Notes: a model not told the origin generated them from the letters alone. 64,000 nt of DNA from Paraburkholderia nodosa (GCF_001718195.1 NZ_MCNV01000002.1:599143-663142); one strand, 5' to 3'. Shown: positions 9,053 through 18,337, counted from the stretch's first letter. Translations and numbers: made by a program.

Positions 9053-9829
9053 ATGAAGAAGTTTGCCCTGTGCATTGCGATGCTCGCCGTCGCCACCTCG
9101 GTCTGTGCGAAGGACTGGACCACCGTCCGCTTTGGCGTGGACGCAAGTTATCCCCCATTCGAATCGAAGAGCACGGACGGCAAGCTGGTCGGCTTCGACA
9201 TCGACGTCGGCAACGAAATCTGCAAACGCATCAACGCGAAGTGCGTGTGGGTGGAAAGCGAATTCGACGGCATGATTCCGGCGCTCAAGGCGAAGAAGTT
9301 CGACGCCGTCCTCTCCTCGATGTCGATGACGCCGCAGCGTGAAGCGCAAATCGCGTTCTCCTCAAAGGTCTTCCACACGCCTAGCCGTCTCGTCGCGAAG
9401 AAGGGCACGAGCCTCCAGCCCACGGCGGATTCGTTGAAGGGCAAGACGGTCGGCGTCGAGCAGGGCACGACCCAGGAAGCCTATGCAAAAGCCAATTGGG
9501 CGCCGAACGGTGTGAAGATCGTGCCTTACCAGGATCAGGACCAGGTCTATGCGGACCTGCTCTCGGGCCGCCTCGACGCCGCGCTGCAAGACGCCGTGCA
9601 AGCCGACCTGAGCTTCCTGAAGACCCCGCGCGGCGCAGGCTTCGCGTTCACGAACGGCGAACTGAGCGATCCCAGCGGCATTCTCGGCAACGGTGCCGCC
9701 ATCGGCCTGCGCAAGGACGACGCCGACCTGAAGGCAAAGATCGACAAGGCGCTCGCGGACATGCTCAAGGACGGCACGTACAAGAAGATCGAATCGCGCT
9801 ACTTCGCATTCGACGTGTACGGTTCCTGA
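9053..9829 (+). CDS. Polar amino-acid ABC transporter substrate-binding protein (ArgT/HisJ-like)
   Basis: This 258-residue periplasmic binding protein of the SBP_bac_3 family has a signal peptide cleaved near SVCAKDW (residue 19). The ligand-binding signature is VRFGVDASYPPFES...GKLVGFDIDVGNEIC, with MTPQREAQIAFS, VGVEQGTTQEAY and a PSGILGNGAAIGLRKDD segment. These resemble the lysine/arginine/ornithine and histidine binders. No permease or ATPase genes lie nearby, so it is an orphan binder or uses a distant transporter. A strong terminator follows it, separating it from the next gene. Confidence 0.9.
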   Translation: MKKFALCIAMLAVATSVCAKDWTTVRFGVDASYPPFESKSTDGKLVGFDIDVGNEICKRINAKCVWVESEFDGMIPALKAKKFDAVLSSMSMTPQREAQIAFSSKVFHTPSRLVAKKGTSLQPTADSLKGKTVGVEQGTTQEAYAKANWAPNGVKIVPYQDQDQVYADLLSGRLDAALQDAVQADLSFLKTPRGAGFAFTNGELSDPSGILGNGAAIGLRKDDADLKAKIDKALADMLKDGTYKKIESRYFAFDVYGS

Positions 9830-9857
9830 GTCTGACCGGAGCACACGATTAGCGACG

Positions 9858-9884
9858 AAGGCGTGGGACACTCCCGCGCCTTTT
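9858..9884 (+). terminator. Rho-independent terminator
   Basis: An 11-bp stem (AAGGCGTGGGA / TCCCGCGCCTT, one G-T wobble) with a 3-nt loop is followed by a run of Ts. It lies 29 bp after the binding-protein stop codon. Confidence 0.8.
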
Positions 9885-9923
9885 GCCCTTTCCGCCGCCC
9901 GTAACTTCCGTCCTCACGCCATC

Positions 9924-11039
9924 ATGCAGATCCAGACCCATCCGCTCATTTCGCCGGCGCTCGGCACCGCGCGGCACCTTACGAGCTTCCACTACGGCCC
10001 CACCGGCGCACAGAAGATCTACATCCAGTCGTCGCTGCACGCCGACGAACTGCCGGGCATGCTCGTCGCCTGGGCCCTGCGCCAACGCCTTGCCGCGCTC
10101 GAAGCCGCAGGCAAGCTGCGCGGCGAGGTCGTCGTCGTGCCCGTGCCCAATCCTATCGGCCTCAATCAGCGCCTGCTGGGTCAGCTGCTCGGGCGTTTCG
10201 AAAGCGGCACCGCGGCCAACTTCAACCGCCACTTCCACGATCTCGCCGAACTCGTGCTCCCGCGTGTCGGCTCTCGCCTGAGCGGCGACGCACAGCAGAA
10301 CGTGGCCGTCGTGCGCGCTGCGATGCGCGAGGCGCTCGACGAACAGACGCCCACCACGGAACTCGGCTCGCAGCGTCTTGCGCTTCAGCGCCTGTCGTAC
10401 GACGCCGATGTCGTGCTCGACCTGCATTGCGACTTCGAAGGTGCGATGCATCTCTACACGAACCCCGACCTGTGGGCCGATGTCGAGCCGCTCGCGCGCT
10501 ATCTCGAAGCGAAGGCGTCGCTCTTCGCGCTCAATTCGGACGGCAATCCCTTCGACGAGATTCACAGCTTCTGCTGGTCCGCGCTGCGCGAGCGCTACGG
10601 CGAACGCTTTCCGATTCCCAACGGTGCGGTGTCCGTGACGATCGAGTTGCGCGGCCAGGCAGACGTGAGCTACGACTTCGCCGAACGCGACGCGAACGCC
10701 ATCGTCAATTACCTCACGCATCGCGGTGTGATCGAGGGCACGCCCGCGCCGCTGCCTGCGCTCGAATACGCGGCCACGCCGTTCGCGGGCGCCGAAACGC
10801 TCATTGCGCCGGCCTCCGGCGTGCTCGTGTTCCGCACACCGGTTGGCGTGAGGGTCGAACCGGGTCAGCCGATTGCCGATGTGGTCGATCCGCTGACCGA
10901 TCGCGTCGTCACGATCACGAGCTCCGTGACCGGCATGCTGTACGCACGCCAACGCACGCGCTTCGCCACGGCGGGGATGGAAGTGGCGTGGGTGGCGGGC
11001 GCCACGCCGCTGCGCAGCGGCTCCCTGCTGCCTGGCTAG
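9924..11039 (+). CDS. Succinylglutamate desuccinylase / aspartoacylase family protein
   Basis: This 371-residue zinc hydrolase belongs to the M14-like AstE/ASPA superfamily. Visible zinc ligands are His39 and Glu42 (SLHADELPG) and His168 (VLDLHCDFEG), with a likely catalytic Glu241 (VTIELRGQ). A C-terminal beta domain (about residues 280-350, APASGVLVFRTPVGVRVEPGQPIADVVDP) is common in this subfamily. The enzymes remove acyl groups from N-acyl amino acids or act on similar amides. Following an amino-acid binding protein, it may process an imported N-acylated amino acid. The terminator between them argues for separate transcription. Confidence 0.85.
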   Translation: MQIQTHPLISPALGTARHLTSFHYGPTGAQKIYIQSSLHADELPGMLVAWALRQRLAALEAAGKLRGEVVVVPVPNPIGLNQRLLGQLLGRFESGTAANFNRHFHDLAELVLPRVGSRLSGDAQQNVAVVRAAMREALDEQTPTTELGSQRLALQRLSYDADVVLDLHCDFEGAMHLYTNPDLWADVEPLARYLEAKASLFALNSDGNPFDEIHSFCWSALRERYGERFPIPNGAVSVTIELRGQADVSYDFAERDANAIVNYLTHRGVIEGTPAPLPALEYAATPFAGAETLIAPASGVLVFRTPVGVRVEPGQPIADVVDPLTDRVVTITSSVTGMLYARQRTRFATAGMEVAWVAGATPLRSGSLLPG

Positions 11040-11300
11040 GCGATGAAACCGGGCAAATCGCCCGAAACGATGTGGGGTCATGCCCGATAACGGACAGGTT
11101 GTGCGGCCCGGTTCGTTTGGAAACGAAACGATATGTGACGGGGCGTAACAGCGGGCCGGCAGGCACGCCGCACAGGACGATGCCTGCCGCTGCGGCGCAG
11201 TGAGGGCGGGAGCAAGCGCGATTTACACTTGCTTTCGATTCTTTACCTATGCGCGCTGAATTGAAACTTACGATGGCTAGCGCCTGGAACATCGGGCCCC

Positions 11301-11334
11301 AAGGCGGCCGGAGACCTCCGTTTCCGGCCGCCTT
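11301..11334. terminator. Long perfect inverted repeat upstream of the PAP2 gene
   Basis: A 12-bp perfect stem (AAGGCGGCCGGA / TCCGGCCGCCTT) has a 10-nt loop. It sits in the 334-bp gap after the hydrolase gene and 39 bp before the PAP2 start. No T tract follows, so it may be a factor-assisted terminator. The rest of the gap shows no gene. Confidence 0.55.
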
Positions 11335-11373
11335 GCTCATTCGTAAATAAGTCAGCGGAATGGCCCACAATAA

Positions 11374-12069
11374 ATGAACAGCTTCGATACCGTCATTCTG
11401 GGAGCCCTCACCCAAGTCGATCTGCCGCCACTGCTCAATCATGCGATCCGGGTGATGGTGGGACTCTATACGTTCAAGGGGTATTTCCTCATCCCGCTCA
11501 TCTGGTGGATCTGGTTTCAGCCGAACGAGCGGCGCGAGTGGCGGCGCGAGATGATGATCGCCACGGTGACGAGCGGCCTGATCGCGCTCGCCGTGGGACG
11601 CCTCCTCGCGCGTTTACTGCCGTTCCGCCAACGGCCGCTATTCAATCCCGATCTGCATCTGCATTTCGCCTCGTCGTCGCTGCGGGCGGCCGGGCTCACC
11701 GACTTCAGTTCGTTCCCGAGCGATCACGCCATGCTGTGGGTGGCGATTGCGATGGGGATCTTGCTGGTATGGCGTGTGGTCGGCGCGCTGGTGATGTTAT
11801 ACGTGGTACTCGTTATCTGCCTGCCGCGTGCGTATCTGGGCTATCACTACCCCACGGATTTGATAGCGGGCGCCGCAATCGGCGTGGTGATTACCTGCCT
11901 GATGACGCGCGACGCAGTCAGGAAGCGGACCGCCGAGCCCGCTCTGCGCCTGATGGTGCGCTTTCCCGGGGCGGCTGCCGCATTCACATTTCTCGTATGT
12001 TTCGAACTGGTCACGCAATTCGACGATCTTCTGCGGCTCGCCCACTCCGTGGTGCACGGCATGATCTGA
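11374..12069 (+). CDS. PAP2-family phosphatase
   Basis: This 231-residue membrane protein has about six helices. The three phosphatase signatures are present in slightly degenerate form: LLPFRQRPLF (C1), FPSDHAM in place of PSGH (C2), and LPRAYLGYHYPTD with the catalytic His and Asp (C3). The family dephosphorylates lipid phosphates such as undecaprenyl pyrophosphate or phosphatidic acid. The Gly-to-Asp change in the C2 motif is seen in a known subgroup. It stands alone between a hairpin and the convergent dehydrogenase operon. Confidence 0.88.
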   Translation: MNSFDTVILGALTQVDLPPLLNHAIRVMVGLYTFKGYFLIPLIWWIWFQPNERREWRREMMIATVTSGLIALAVGRLLARLLPFRQRPLFNPDLHLHFASSSLRAAGLTDFSSFPSDHAMLWVAIAMGILLVWRVVGALVMLYVVLVICLPRAYLGYHYPTDLIAGAAIGVVITCLMTRDAVRKRTAEPALRLMVRFPGAAAAFTFLVCFELVTQFDDLLRLAHSVVHGMI

Positions 12070-12075
12070 AAACCG

Positions 12076-12108
12076 GCGCGGGCGGCGTCTTCCGTACGCC
12101 GCCCGCGC
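12076..12108. terminator. Bidirectional hairpin between convergent genes
   Basis: A 13-bp perfect GC-rich stem with a 7-nt loop (CTTCCGT) fills the 43-bp gap between the stop codons of the PAP2 gene and the oppositely oriented aldehyde dehydrogenase gene. It probably stops transcription from both sides. Confidence 0.8.
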
Positions 12109-12112
12109 GGCT

Positions 12113-13555
12113 TCACACTGCGCCCGGATTGACGTACGCCGTCTTGACCGTGGTGTAAAACTCGCGAGCGTAGCTGCCCTGCTCGCGCGGGCCGTAGCTC
12201 GAACCCTTGCGGCCGCCGAACGGCACGTGATAGTCCACGCCCGCCGTCGCGGTGTTCACCATCACCATGCCGGCCTGCACATGGCGGCGGAAATGGTTGG
12301 CATGACTGAGCGAAGTCGTGCAGATGCCGGCCGACAGACCGAACTCCGTGTCGTTCGCCACGGCGAGCGCCTCGTGATAGTCCTTCACCTTGATGACCGA
12401 GGCGACGGGGCCGAACACTTCTTCGCGGTTGATGCGCATTTGCGATGTCGTGCCGGTGATCAGCGCGGGGGCAAGGAAGTAGCCGCGCGTGGCGCCTTCC
12501 ACACGCTCGCCGCCGTACACCTCGCCGCCCTCTTCACGCGCGATCGCAATGTAGCGCTCGTCCTGCTGAAGCTGCTTGTCGTCCACCACCGGCCCGATAT
12601 GCGTGCCGTCCGCCAGCGCGTCGCCCGTCTTCAGCGTTTTCATGCGCGCCTTCATCGCTTCGATGAAACGGTCGTGAATGCCTTCGGTCACGATGAGGCG
12701 GCTCGACGCCGTGCAGCGCTGCCCCGTCGAGAAGAATGCGCCGTTGATGCAGGCGTCCACGGCGACGTCGAGATTGGCGTCGTCGAGCACGACCATGGGA
12801 TTCTTGCCGCCCATTTCCAGCTGGAACTTCTTGCCCGTTGCAAAACACTTCGCGCCGATCGCGCGGCCCGTCGGGACCGAGCCGGTGAAACTCACGGCAT
12901 CGACATCGGGCGAACTGACGATCGCCTCGCCCACCACCGAGCCGCGCCCCATCACGAGGTTGATCACGCCGGCCGGCGCGCCCGCTTCCGCAATGATCTT
13001 CACGAGCTCCCACGTGCTGGCCGGCACGAGGTCGGCAGGCTTGATGACGACCGTGTTGCCATAGGCCAGCGCGGGCGCGATCTTCCAGGCGGGAATGGCG
13101 ATCGGAAAGTTCCAGGGCGTAATGAGCCCGATCACGCCGATCGGCTCGCGCGTCACCTCGACGGTCATGCCGGGCCGCACCGAAGGCACGATCTCGCCGC
13201 CAAGGCGCAGCGCCTCGCCGGCAAAGAACTTGAAGATCTGCGCCGCGCGGCCCACCTCGCCGATGGCCTCGGGCAGCGTCTTGCCCTCTTCGCGCGCGAG
13301 CAGGCGACCCAGCTCGGCCTTGCGCGCGAGAATGACGCTGCCCACCTGGTCGAGCAAATCGAAGCGTTGCTGCGGCGTGGAAAGCGACCACTGCGCGAAG
13401 GCCTTGCGCGCGGCGGCGATGGCGTCGCGAGTTTGTGCGTCGTCCGCCTGCGCGAACTCGCCGATCGCGTCGTCGAGATTGGAGGGGTTGATGTTGGTGG
13501 ATGCCGTAGCGCCGCGCACCCACTGGCCGCCGATGTAATTGTCGAACTGGTTCAT
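12113..13555 (-). CDS. NAD(P)+ aldehyde dehydrogenase, probable 2-oxoglutarate semialdehyde dehydrogenase
   Basis: This 480-residue ALDH has the catalytic Glu in QLEMGGKNP and the catalytic Cys in FFSTGQRCTASSRL, plus the cofactor loop ITPWNFPIAIPAWK. It is the last gene of a three-gene operon after an FAH-family dehydratase (23-bp gap) and an IlvD/Edd dehydratase. That set matches the Weimberg route: sugar acid to 2-keto-3-deoxy acid, to 2-oxoglutarate semialdehyde, to 2-oxoglutarate. Oxidation of the semialdehyde to 2-oxoglutarate is therefore the likely step. The specific role rests on context; the ALDH family assignment is secure. Confidence 0.9.
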   Translation of the reverse strand: MNQFDNYIGGQWVRGATASTNINPSNLDDAIGEFAQADDAQTRDAIAAARKAFAQWSLSTPQQRFDLLDQVGSVILARKAELGRLLAREEGKTLPEAIGEVGRAAQIFKFFAGEALRLGGEIVPSVRPGMTVEVTREPIGVIGLITPWNFPIAIPAWKIAPALAYGNTVVIKPADLVPASTWELVKIIAEAGAPAGVINLVMGRGSVVGEAIVSSPDVDAVSFTGSVPTGRAIGAKCFATGKKFQLEMGGKNPMVVLDDANLDVAVDACINGAFFSTGQRCTASSRLIVTEGIHDRFIEAMKARMKTLKTGDALADGTHIGPVVDDKQLQQDERYIAIAREEGGEVYGGERVEGATRGYFLAPALITGTTSQMRINREEVFGPVASVIKVKDYHEALAVANDTEFGLSAGICTTSLSHANHFRRHVQAGMVMVNTATAGVDYHVPFGGRKGSSYGPREQGSYAREFYTTVKTAYVNPGAV

Positions 13556-13578
13556 GTCGCGTTTCCCGATTCAGTGGC

Positions 13579-14757
13579 TCACAGCAATCCGCGCGCAGCC
13601 AGATTGCGATAGAGCGCGCGCACGCCGAAGGTCCACGGCGCGAGAGCCGTGCTCAATTGCACGGTGTTGATCAGCGCGCCGAGTTCCGGCGCGGAAATGG
13701 TGACCTTGTCGCCAAGGTGGTGCGTAAAGCCGCCGCCTTGCGTGTCGCGATCCTTGATCGGCGAGAACATGGTGCCGAGAAAGAGCATGAAGCCGTCGGG
13801 ATACTGGTGATGCGGGCCCCACGTCTGCGCCACGAGGTCGGCCGGATCGCGGCTGATTTCGCTCATGTGGCTGATGCCTTCCAGGACGAAGTCGTCGTCC
13901 GTGCCCTCCACGCGCAGCGCGACGCTCGTCTTGCGCACCGTGTCGAGGCTGAACGACTGGTCGAACAGACGCACGAACGGGCCGATCGCGCACGAGGCGT
14001 TATTGTCCTTGCACTTGCCGAGCAGCAGCGCCGAGCGGCCTTCGATGTCGCGCAGATTGACGTCGTTGCCGAGCGTCGCGCCGACAATCTCGCCGCGGCT
14101 GTTCACGGCCAGCACGATTTCCGGCTCGGGGTTGTTCCAGACCGAAGCGGCCAGCAAGCCGACAGCCGCGCCAAAGCCTACCGCCGACATGGGCTGCGAC
14201 TTCGAAAACACTTCCGCGTCGGGCCCGATGCCCACTTCCATGTACTGGGACCACGCGCCGCGCCGCTCGAGTTCCGCCTTGAGCTTCATCGCTTCGTCCG
14301 AGCCCGGCTTGATCTTCGAGAGATCGGTGCCGATCGTGGCCGCGATGGTTTCGCGCACTTCCTGCGCTTTCGCGGGATCGCCGCCCGCCTGCTCTTCGAT
14401 CACGCGCTCGATCAGGCTCACCGCGAACGTCACGCCGCAGGCCTTGATGGCCTGCACGTCGTTGGGCGCGAGCAGACGCAGCGCTGGCTCCCCGCTGCCG
14501 GGCAGATTCGCTTCGATCAGCTTTTCCACCGGGCCGAGCGATTCGCCGCTCACGGTGCGCGCGAATTGCGCGAGGTCCTCGCGGTCGAACAGATCCGCGG
14601 TGGTCGGCGCGCTGGCCGTGATATCGACGACTTCGCCGTTGCGCACGAGCACGACGGAGGGGCCTTCATGCTCGCCTGCCTTGCGCCACACGCGGCCGAC
14701 GAGCAGCGCCTGCCCGACATCGCCGGGAAGCCAGTTTGAGGGGGTGTTCGAGGTCAT
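13579..14757 (-). CDS. FAH-family 2-keto-3-deoxy sugar acid dehydratase (XylX-like)
   Basis: This 392-residue member of the fumarylacetoacetate hydrolase superfamily has an N-terminal domain with a QAIKACGVTFAVSLIER segment. The FAH core contains the metal-site region EPEIVLAVNSRGEIVGATLGNDVNLRDIEG and AIGPFVRLFD. In Caulobacter the same type of protein (XylX) dehydrates 2-keto-3-deoxy-D-xylonate to 2-oxoglutarate semialdehyde. It lies between the first and third enzymes of that route, with gaps of 24 and 23 bp. D-xylonate is the best guess, but another pentonate such as L- or D-arabinonate cannot be excluded. Confidence 0.85.
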   Translation of the reverse strand: MTSNTPSNWLPGDVGQALLVGRVWRKAGEHEGPSVVLVRNGEVVDITASAPTTADLFDREDLAQFARTVSGESLGPVEKLIEANLPGSGEPALRLLAPNDVQAIKACGVTFAVSLIERVIEEQAGGDPAKAQEVRETIAATIGTDLSKIKPGSDEAMKLKAELERRGAWSQYMEVGIGPDAEVFSKSQPMSAVGFGAAVGLLAASVWNNPEPEIVLAVNSRGEIVGATLGNDVNLRDIEGRSALLLGKCKDNNASCAIGPFVRLFDQSFSLDTVRKTSVALRVEGTDDDFVLEGISHMSEISRDPADLVAQTWGPHHQYPDGFMLFLGTMFSPIKDRDTQGGGFTHHLGDKVTISAPELGALINTVQLSTALAPWTFGVRALYRNLAARGLL

Positions 14758-14781
14758 GGTGCGTCCAGTTGAGTGTCCGGG

Positions 14782-16575
14782 TCAATGCGAATGGCGCGGG
14801 TTGCCGCGCTCGGCGATCACTTTCAGATAAAGCGTGGCGGGTTCGAGGCATCCGCCCGTGGACAATTGCCCCACCGTCTTGCGGTAAAGCTCCTGCCAGG
14901 GCGTCTGTGCCGGCGGCACCTCGAAGTGCGCCGTTTCGCGGCGGCGCGCCAGCTCGGCTTCGTCGACCAGCACGTTCACGCTGCGCGCGTTCAGATCCAC
15001 ACGAATGCGGTCGCCTGTTTGCAGCAGCGCGAGGCCGCCACCCACTGCCGCCTCGGGCGACATGTTGAGGATCGACGGGCTCGCCGACGTACCGCTCTGT
15101 CGGCCATCGCCCAGCGTGGGCAGCGACGTGATGCCCTGGCGCACGAGTTCCGCCGGCGGCGCCATGTTCACCACTTCGGCGCTGCCGGGATAGCCGACCG
15201 TGCCGGTGCCGCGAATCACCAGAATGCAGTGCTCGTCGATTTCGAGCGACGGGTCGTTGATGCGTGCATGGTAGTCCTCTGGACCGTCGAACACGATAGC
15301 GCGTGCCTCGAAGGTGTTTTCCGCACCCGGCTCGCTCAGATAGGTTTGCCGGAAGGCGTCGCCGACCACCGACATCTTCATGATCGCGCTGTCGAAGAAG
15401 TTGCCCGAGAGCACCATGAAGCCTGCGCCGTGCTTGAGCGGGTCATCGGTTGTCCTGATGACTTCGCGATCGGGCTCGGGCGTGCCGTCGGCGATGGCGC
15501 CGATGGTGCGGCCCGATACCGTGAGGCATTCGCGATGCACGAGACCCGCGCGATCGAGTTCGCGCAGCACGCCGGGCACGCCGCCCGCGCGGTGGAAGCT
15601 CTCGCCCAGATACTCGCCTGCCGGCATGCAGTTCACGATGAGCGGCACCTGTTCGCCGACGCGTTGCCAGTCTTCGAGGCTCAGCTCGATGCCCATGTGC
15701 CGCGCGATCGCGATGAGGTGCGGCGGGCAGTTGGTCGACGCACCCAGCGCGGAGGCCACGACGATGGCATTCTCGAACGCCTCTTTCGTCATGATGCGCG
15801 AAGGCCGCATGTCATAGCGCACGAGGTCGACAATGCGCTTGCCGGTTGCGTACGCCATCTGGCCGCGCTCGCGGTAAGCGGCCGGAATGCTGGCGCAGCC
15901 GGGCAGCGACATGCCCAGCGCTTCGGCGAGGCTGTTCATCGACAACGCCGTACCCATCGTGTTGCAGTGGCCGATGGAGGGCGACGAGGCCGTCGTGAGC
16001 TCCATGAAGCCCTCGTAGTCGATCTCGCCTGCTGCCAGCAGATTGCGCGCATGCCAGATGACCGTGCCCGACCCGACGCGCTGGCCGTTATGCCAGCCGT
16101 CGAGCATTGGGCCGCCCGACAGCACGATGGCGGGCATGTCGACCGTTGCCGCGGCCATCAGGCAAGCAGGCGTGGTCTTGTCGCAGCCCGTGGTCAGCAC
16201 CACGCCATCGAGCGGGAAACCGTGAAGAATTTCGACGAGACCCAGATAGGCCAGATTGCGGTCGAGCGCTGCCGTGGGCCGGCGGCTCTGCTCGGCGAGC
16301 GGATGGACCGGAAATTCCATTGGGATGCCGCCCGCGTCGCGAATGCCCGCCTTCGTGCGGGCCGCCAGCTCGATATGGTGACGGTTGCAAGGGGCGAGAT
16401 CGCTCCCCGTTTGCGCAATGCCGATGATGGGGCGGCCCGATTGCAGTTCTTCCCGGGTCAGACCGTAATTCATGAAGCGCTCGACATAGAGCGCGGTCAT
16501 GTCCGCATGGGCCGGGTCGTCGAACCATTCCTGGCTGCGCAGGCGCCGTGCGTTGGGCTGGGTCATATCACTCAC
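14782..16575 (-). CDS. IlvD/Edd-family sugar acid dehydratase (probable D-xylonate dehydratase)
   Basis: The protein is about 597 residues if started at the GTG at 16575, which has an AAGGA ribosome-binding site 8 nt upstream; an ATG at 16566 is the alternative. IlvD/Edd iron-sulfur dehydratase motifs are clear: TTGCDKTTPACLMA and SIGHCNTMGTA supply cluster cysteines, and GRTIGA and TGTVGYPGSAEV lie towards the C-terminus. The length fits pentonate dehydratases rather than the shorter dihydroxyacid dehydratase. It is first in the operon, divergent from an MFS carrier, with palindromic operators on both sides of the shared intergenic region. The substrate is inferred to be D-xylonate. Confidence 0.88.
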   Translation of the reverse strand: MSDMTQPNARRLRSQEWFDDPAHADMTALYVERFMNYGLTREELQSGRPIIGIAQTGSDLAPCNRHHIELAARTKAGIRDAGGIPMEFPVHPLAEQSRRPTAALDRNLAYLGLVEILHGFPLDGVVLTTGCDKTTPACLMAAATVDMPAIVLSGGPMLDGWHNGQRVGSGTVIWHARNLLAAGEIDYEGFMELTTASSPSIGHCNTMGTALSMNSLAEALGMSLPGCASIPAAYRERGQMAYATGKRIVDLVRYDMRPSRIMTKEAFENAIVVASALGASTNCPPHLIAIARHMGIELSLEDWQRVGEQVPLIVNCMPAGEYLGESFHRAGGVPGVLRELDRAGLVHRECLTVSGRTIGAIADGTPEPDREVIRTTDDPLKHGAGFMVLSGNFFDSAIMKMSVVGDAFRQTYLSEPGAENTFEARAIVFDGPEDYHARINDPSLEIDEHCILVIRGTGTVGYPGSAEVVNMAPPAELVRQGITSLPTLGDGRQSGTSASPSILNMSPEAAVGGGLALLQTGDRIRVDLNARSVNVLVDEAELARRRETAHFEVPPAQTPWQELYRKTVGQLSTGGCLEPATLYLKVIAERGNPRHSH

Positions 16576-16622
16576 TTGCTTGTTCCTTGTCTCGACGATG
16601 TGGCACGCAGGTCCGCGCCATT

Positions 16623-16636
16623 TGTTATCGGTAACA
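16623..16636. promoter_or_regulatory. LacI-family (gluconate GntR-like) operator, proximal to the dehydratase
   Basis: TGTTATCGGTAACA is a 14-bp palindrome with one central mismatch, 48 bp upstream of the dehydratase start. It is the exact reverse complement of the site at 16760-16773. It closely resembles the operator of the E. coli gluconate repressor GntR (LacI family; recalled consensus ATGTTACCGATAACAT). Confidence 0.75.
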
Positions 16637-16759
16637 TTTCTGGATATTAGCACTTTGCACGCGCCCTGTGCACCAGGTGAGACCACGCGTTTTCCCGACT
16701 TCGGCGCTGGCGACCGACTTGCCCTAGCGCCTCGTCTCATGCTAATTTAGCGCCCGCTG

Positions 16760-16773
16760 TGTTACCGATAACA
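16760..16773. promoter_or_regulatory. LacI-family (gluconate GntR-like) operator, proximal to the MFS gene
   Basis: TGTTACCGATAACA is the reverse complement of the operator at 16623-16636. The two centres are 137 bp apart, close to 13 helical turns, so one tetrameric repressor could bind both on the same DNA face and form a loop. It lies 119 bp before the MFS start. No LacI-family gene is present in the window. The rest of this 316-bp divergent region holds no gene. Confidence 0.75.
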
Positions 16774-16891
16774 AAACAGTGCGCTGTTCACAGCCAGCGC
16801 AGAGATCCAGCAAGGCACACCACGAAGCTCGTGGAATCGCCTCCCCAGTACCGGGAGCGTTCAAAGGCATATGTGAAAGGAGACACATCCC

Positions 16892-18244
16892 ATGCCAACC
16901 CTGACCCAGATTGCGGACTCGCCGGCCGCCGTCAACGAAGCCGAAGAACGGCTGTACCGCAAGGTACTGAAGCGCATCTTGCCGCTTCTGCTTCTGTGCT
17001 ATGTCGTCGCCTACCTCGACCGCGTAAACGTCGGCTTTGCCAAGCTGCAGATGCTCGATTCGCTCGGTTTGAGCGACAGTATCTATGCGGTGGGCGCAAG
17101 CATTTTCTTCTGGGGATACTTCCTCTTCGAGATGCCGAGCAATCTGCTCCTGCATCGCTATGGCGCGCGTTTCTGGATCGCGCGCATCATGGTGACGTGG
17201 GGCATCGTGTCTTCGTCGCTCGCCTTTATCGCGCCGCTCGCGAGTTTCTTTCACGTGCAGACCTCGACGATGTTCTACATCCTGCGGTTTCTGCTCGGCG
17301 TCTGCGAAGCGGGGTTTTTCCCCGGCATCATTCTTTACCTGAACTACTGGTTTCCGGCGCGTCGCCAGAGCGTCGCGATGTCGGGGTTCCTGATCGCCAT
17401 TCCGGTGAGCCTCACGCTCGGCGGCATTATCTCGGGCTGGCTGATGGAAAACACGCATGGCCTGTTGGGCCTGGGCGGCTGGCAGTGGATGCTGTTGCTC
17501 GAAGGCATTCCTTCGATTCTCGTCGCCTTCGTGGTGCTGCTGCGCATGGGCGACGGCATTCAGTCGGCGACATGGCTGAGCGCCGCCGAAAAAGCCGTGC
17601 TGCAAAAGAATCTCGAACAGGAAAGCGCGAAAAAAACGCATAGCGCCGTGGCAGCGCTGAAAAGCCCGCGTGTCTGGCTGCTGACGTTCATCCTGCTGAC
17701 CTTCAATACCGGCTTCTATGGCCTGGCATTCTGGCTGCCTTCCATCATCAAGGCTTCGGGTGTGAAGAGCACGTTCAACATCGGCTTGCTGACCGCCATT
17801 CCCTACCTCAGCGCCGTCGTCGCCATGATCTGGAATGCGTCACACTCGCGCAAGACGGGCGAGCGCCGCCTGCATGCGGCCATTCCGGCCTGTATCGGCG
17901 GCGTCGGCCTGATTCTGAGCGCACTCTTCGCGCACAACGTGCCGCTCTCGATCGTATTCCTGACGATCGCCACCTGCGCGATCCTCGGGCTCATGCCGAT
18001 TTACTGGACGTTCCCAGGGCAGATTCTCTCGGGCACGGCCGCGGCGGCCGGTATTGCGCTCATCAACTCGGTCGGCAATCTCTCCGGCTTCACGGGTTCC
18101 ATGATCACCAGCGTGGCGAAGGACCTGACCGGCGACATCAACAACGGCACCTATGCGCTGGGCGCCTGTCTGCTCGTGAGTTGCGTTCTGATTCTGTCGA
18201 TTCCGCAAAGCATGCTGAACCGCGACCCGGTGGAAGAGAACTGA
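16892..18244 (+). CDS. MFS transporter, anion:cation symporter family, probable sugar-acid carrier
   Basis: This 450-residue, 12-helix major facilitator has a strong AAAGGAGA ribosome-binding site. The ACS-family signatures are CYVVAYLDRVNVGFAKLQM in helix 1 and the loop motif VCEAGFFPGIILYLNYWFP. Members carry hexuronates, galactonate, tartrate or allantoate-type anions with protons. It is divergent from the pentonate dehydratase operon and shares a twin operator with it, so uptake of the same sugar acid is the most economical role. A strong terminator follows. Confidence 0.9.
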   Translation: MPTLTQIADSPAAVNEAEERLYRKVLKRILPLLLLCYVVAYLDRVNVGFAKLQMLDSLGLSDSIYAVGASIFFWGYFLFEMPSNLLLHRYGARFWIARIMVTWGIVSSSLAFIAPLASFFHVQTSTMFYILRFLLGVCEAGFFPGIILYLNYWFPARRQSVAMSGFLIAIPVSLTLGGIISGWLMENTHGLLGLGGWQWMLLLEGIPSILVAFVVLLRMGDGIQSATWLSAAEKAVLQKNLEQESAKKTHSAVAALKSPRVWLLTFILLTFNTGFYGLAFWLPSIIKASGVKSTFNIGLLTAIPYLSAVVAMIWNASHSRKTGERRLHAAIPACIGGVGLILSALFAHNVPLSIVFLTIATCAILGLMPIYWTFPGQILSGTAAAAGIALINSVGNLSGFTGSMITSVAKDLTGDINNGTYALGACLLVSCVLILSIPQSMLNRDPVEEN

Positions 18245-18337
18245 ACGTTATGCGAATCGGCTAGATCGTCCGTTGCGAGGGCCACCTTCCACCACCTTCC
18301 GGCTGGGCCCTCCTTACACGAACCCGTTTTGAAAATT

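Noticed and set aside
14773..16650. Plus-strand 625-codon frame antisense to the IlvD/Edd dehydratase
   Set aside because: His/Arg/Ala-rich antisense shadow without motifs. The minus strand has a full dehydratase with iron-sulfur cysteines.
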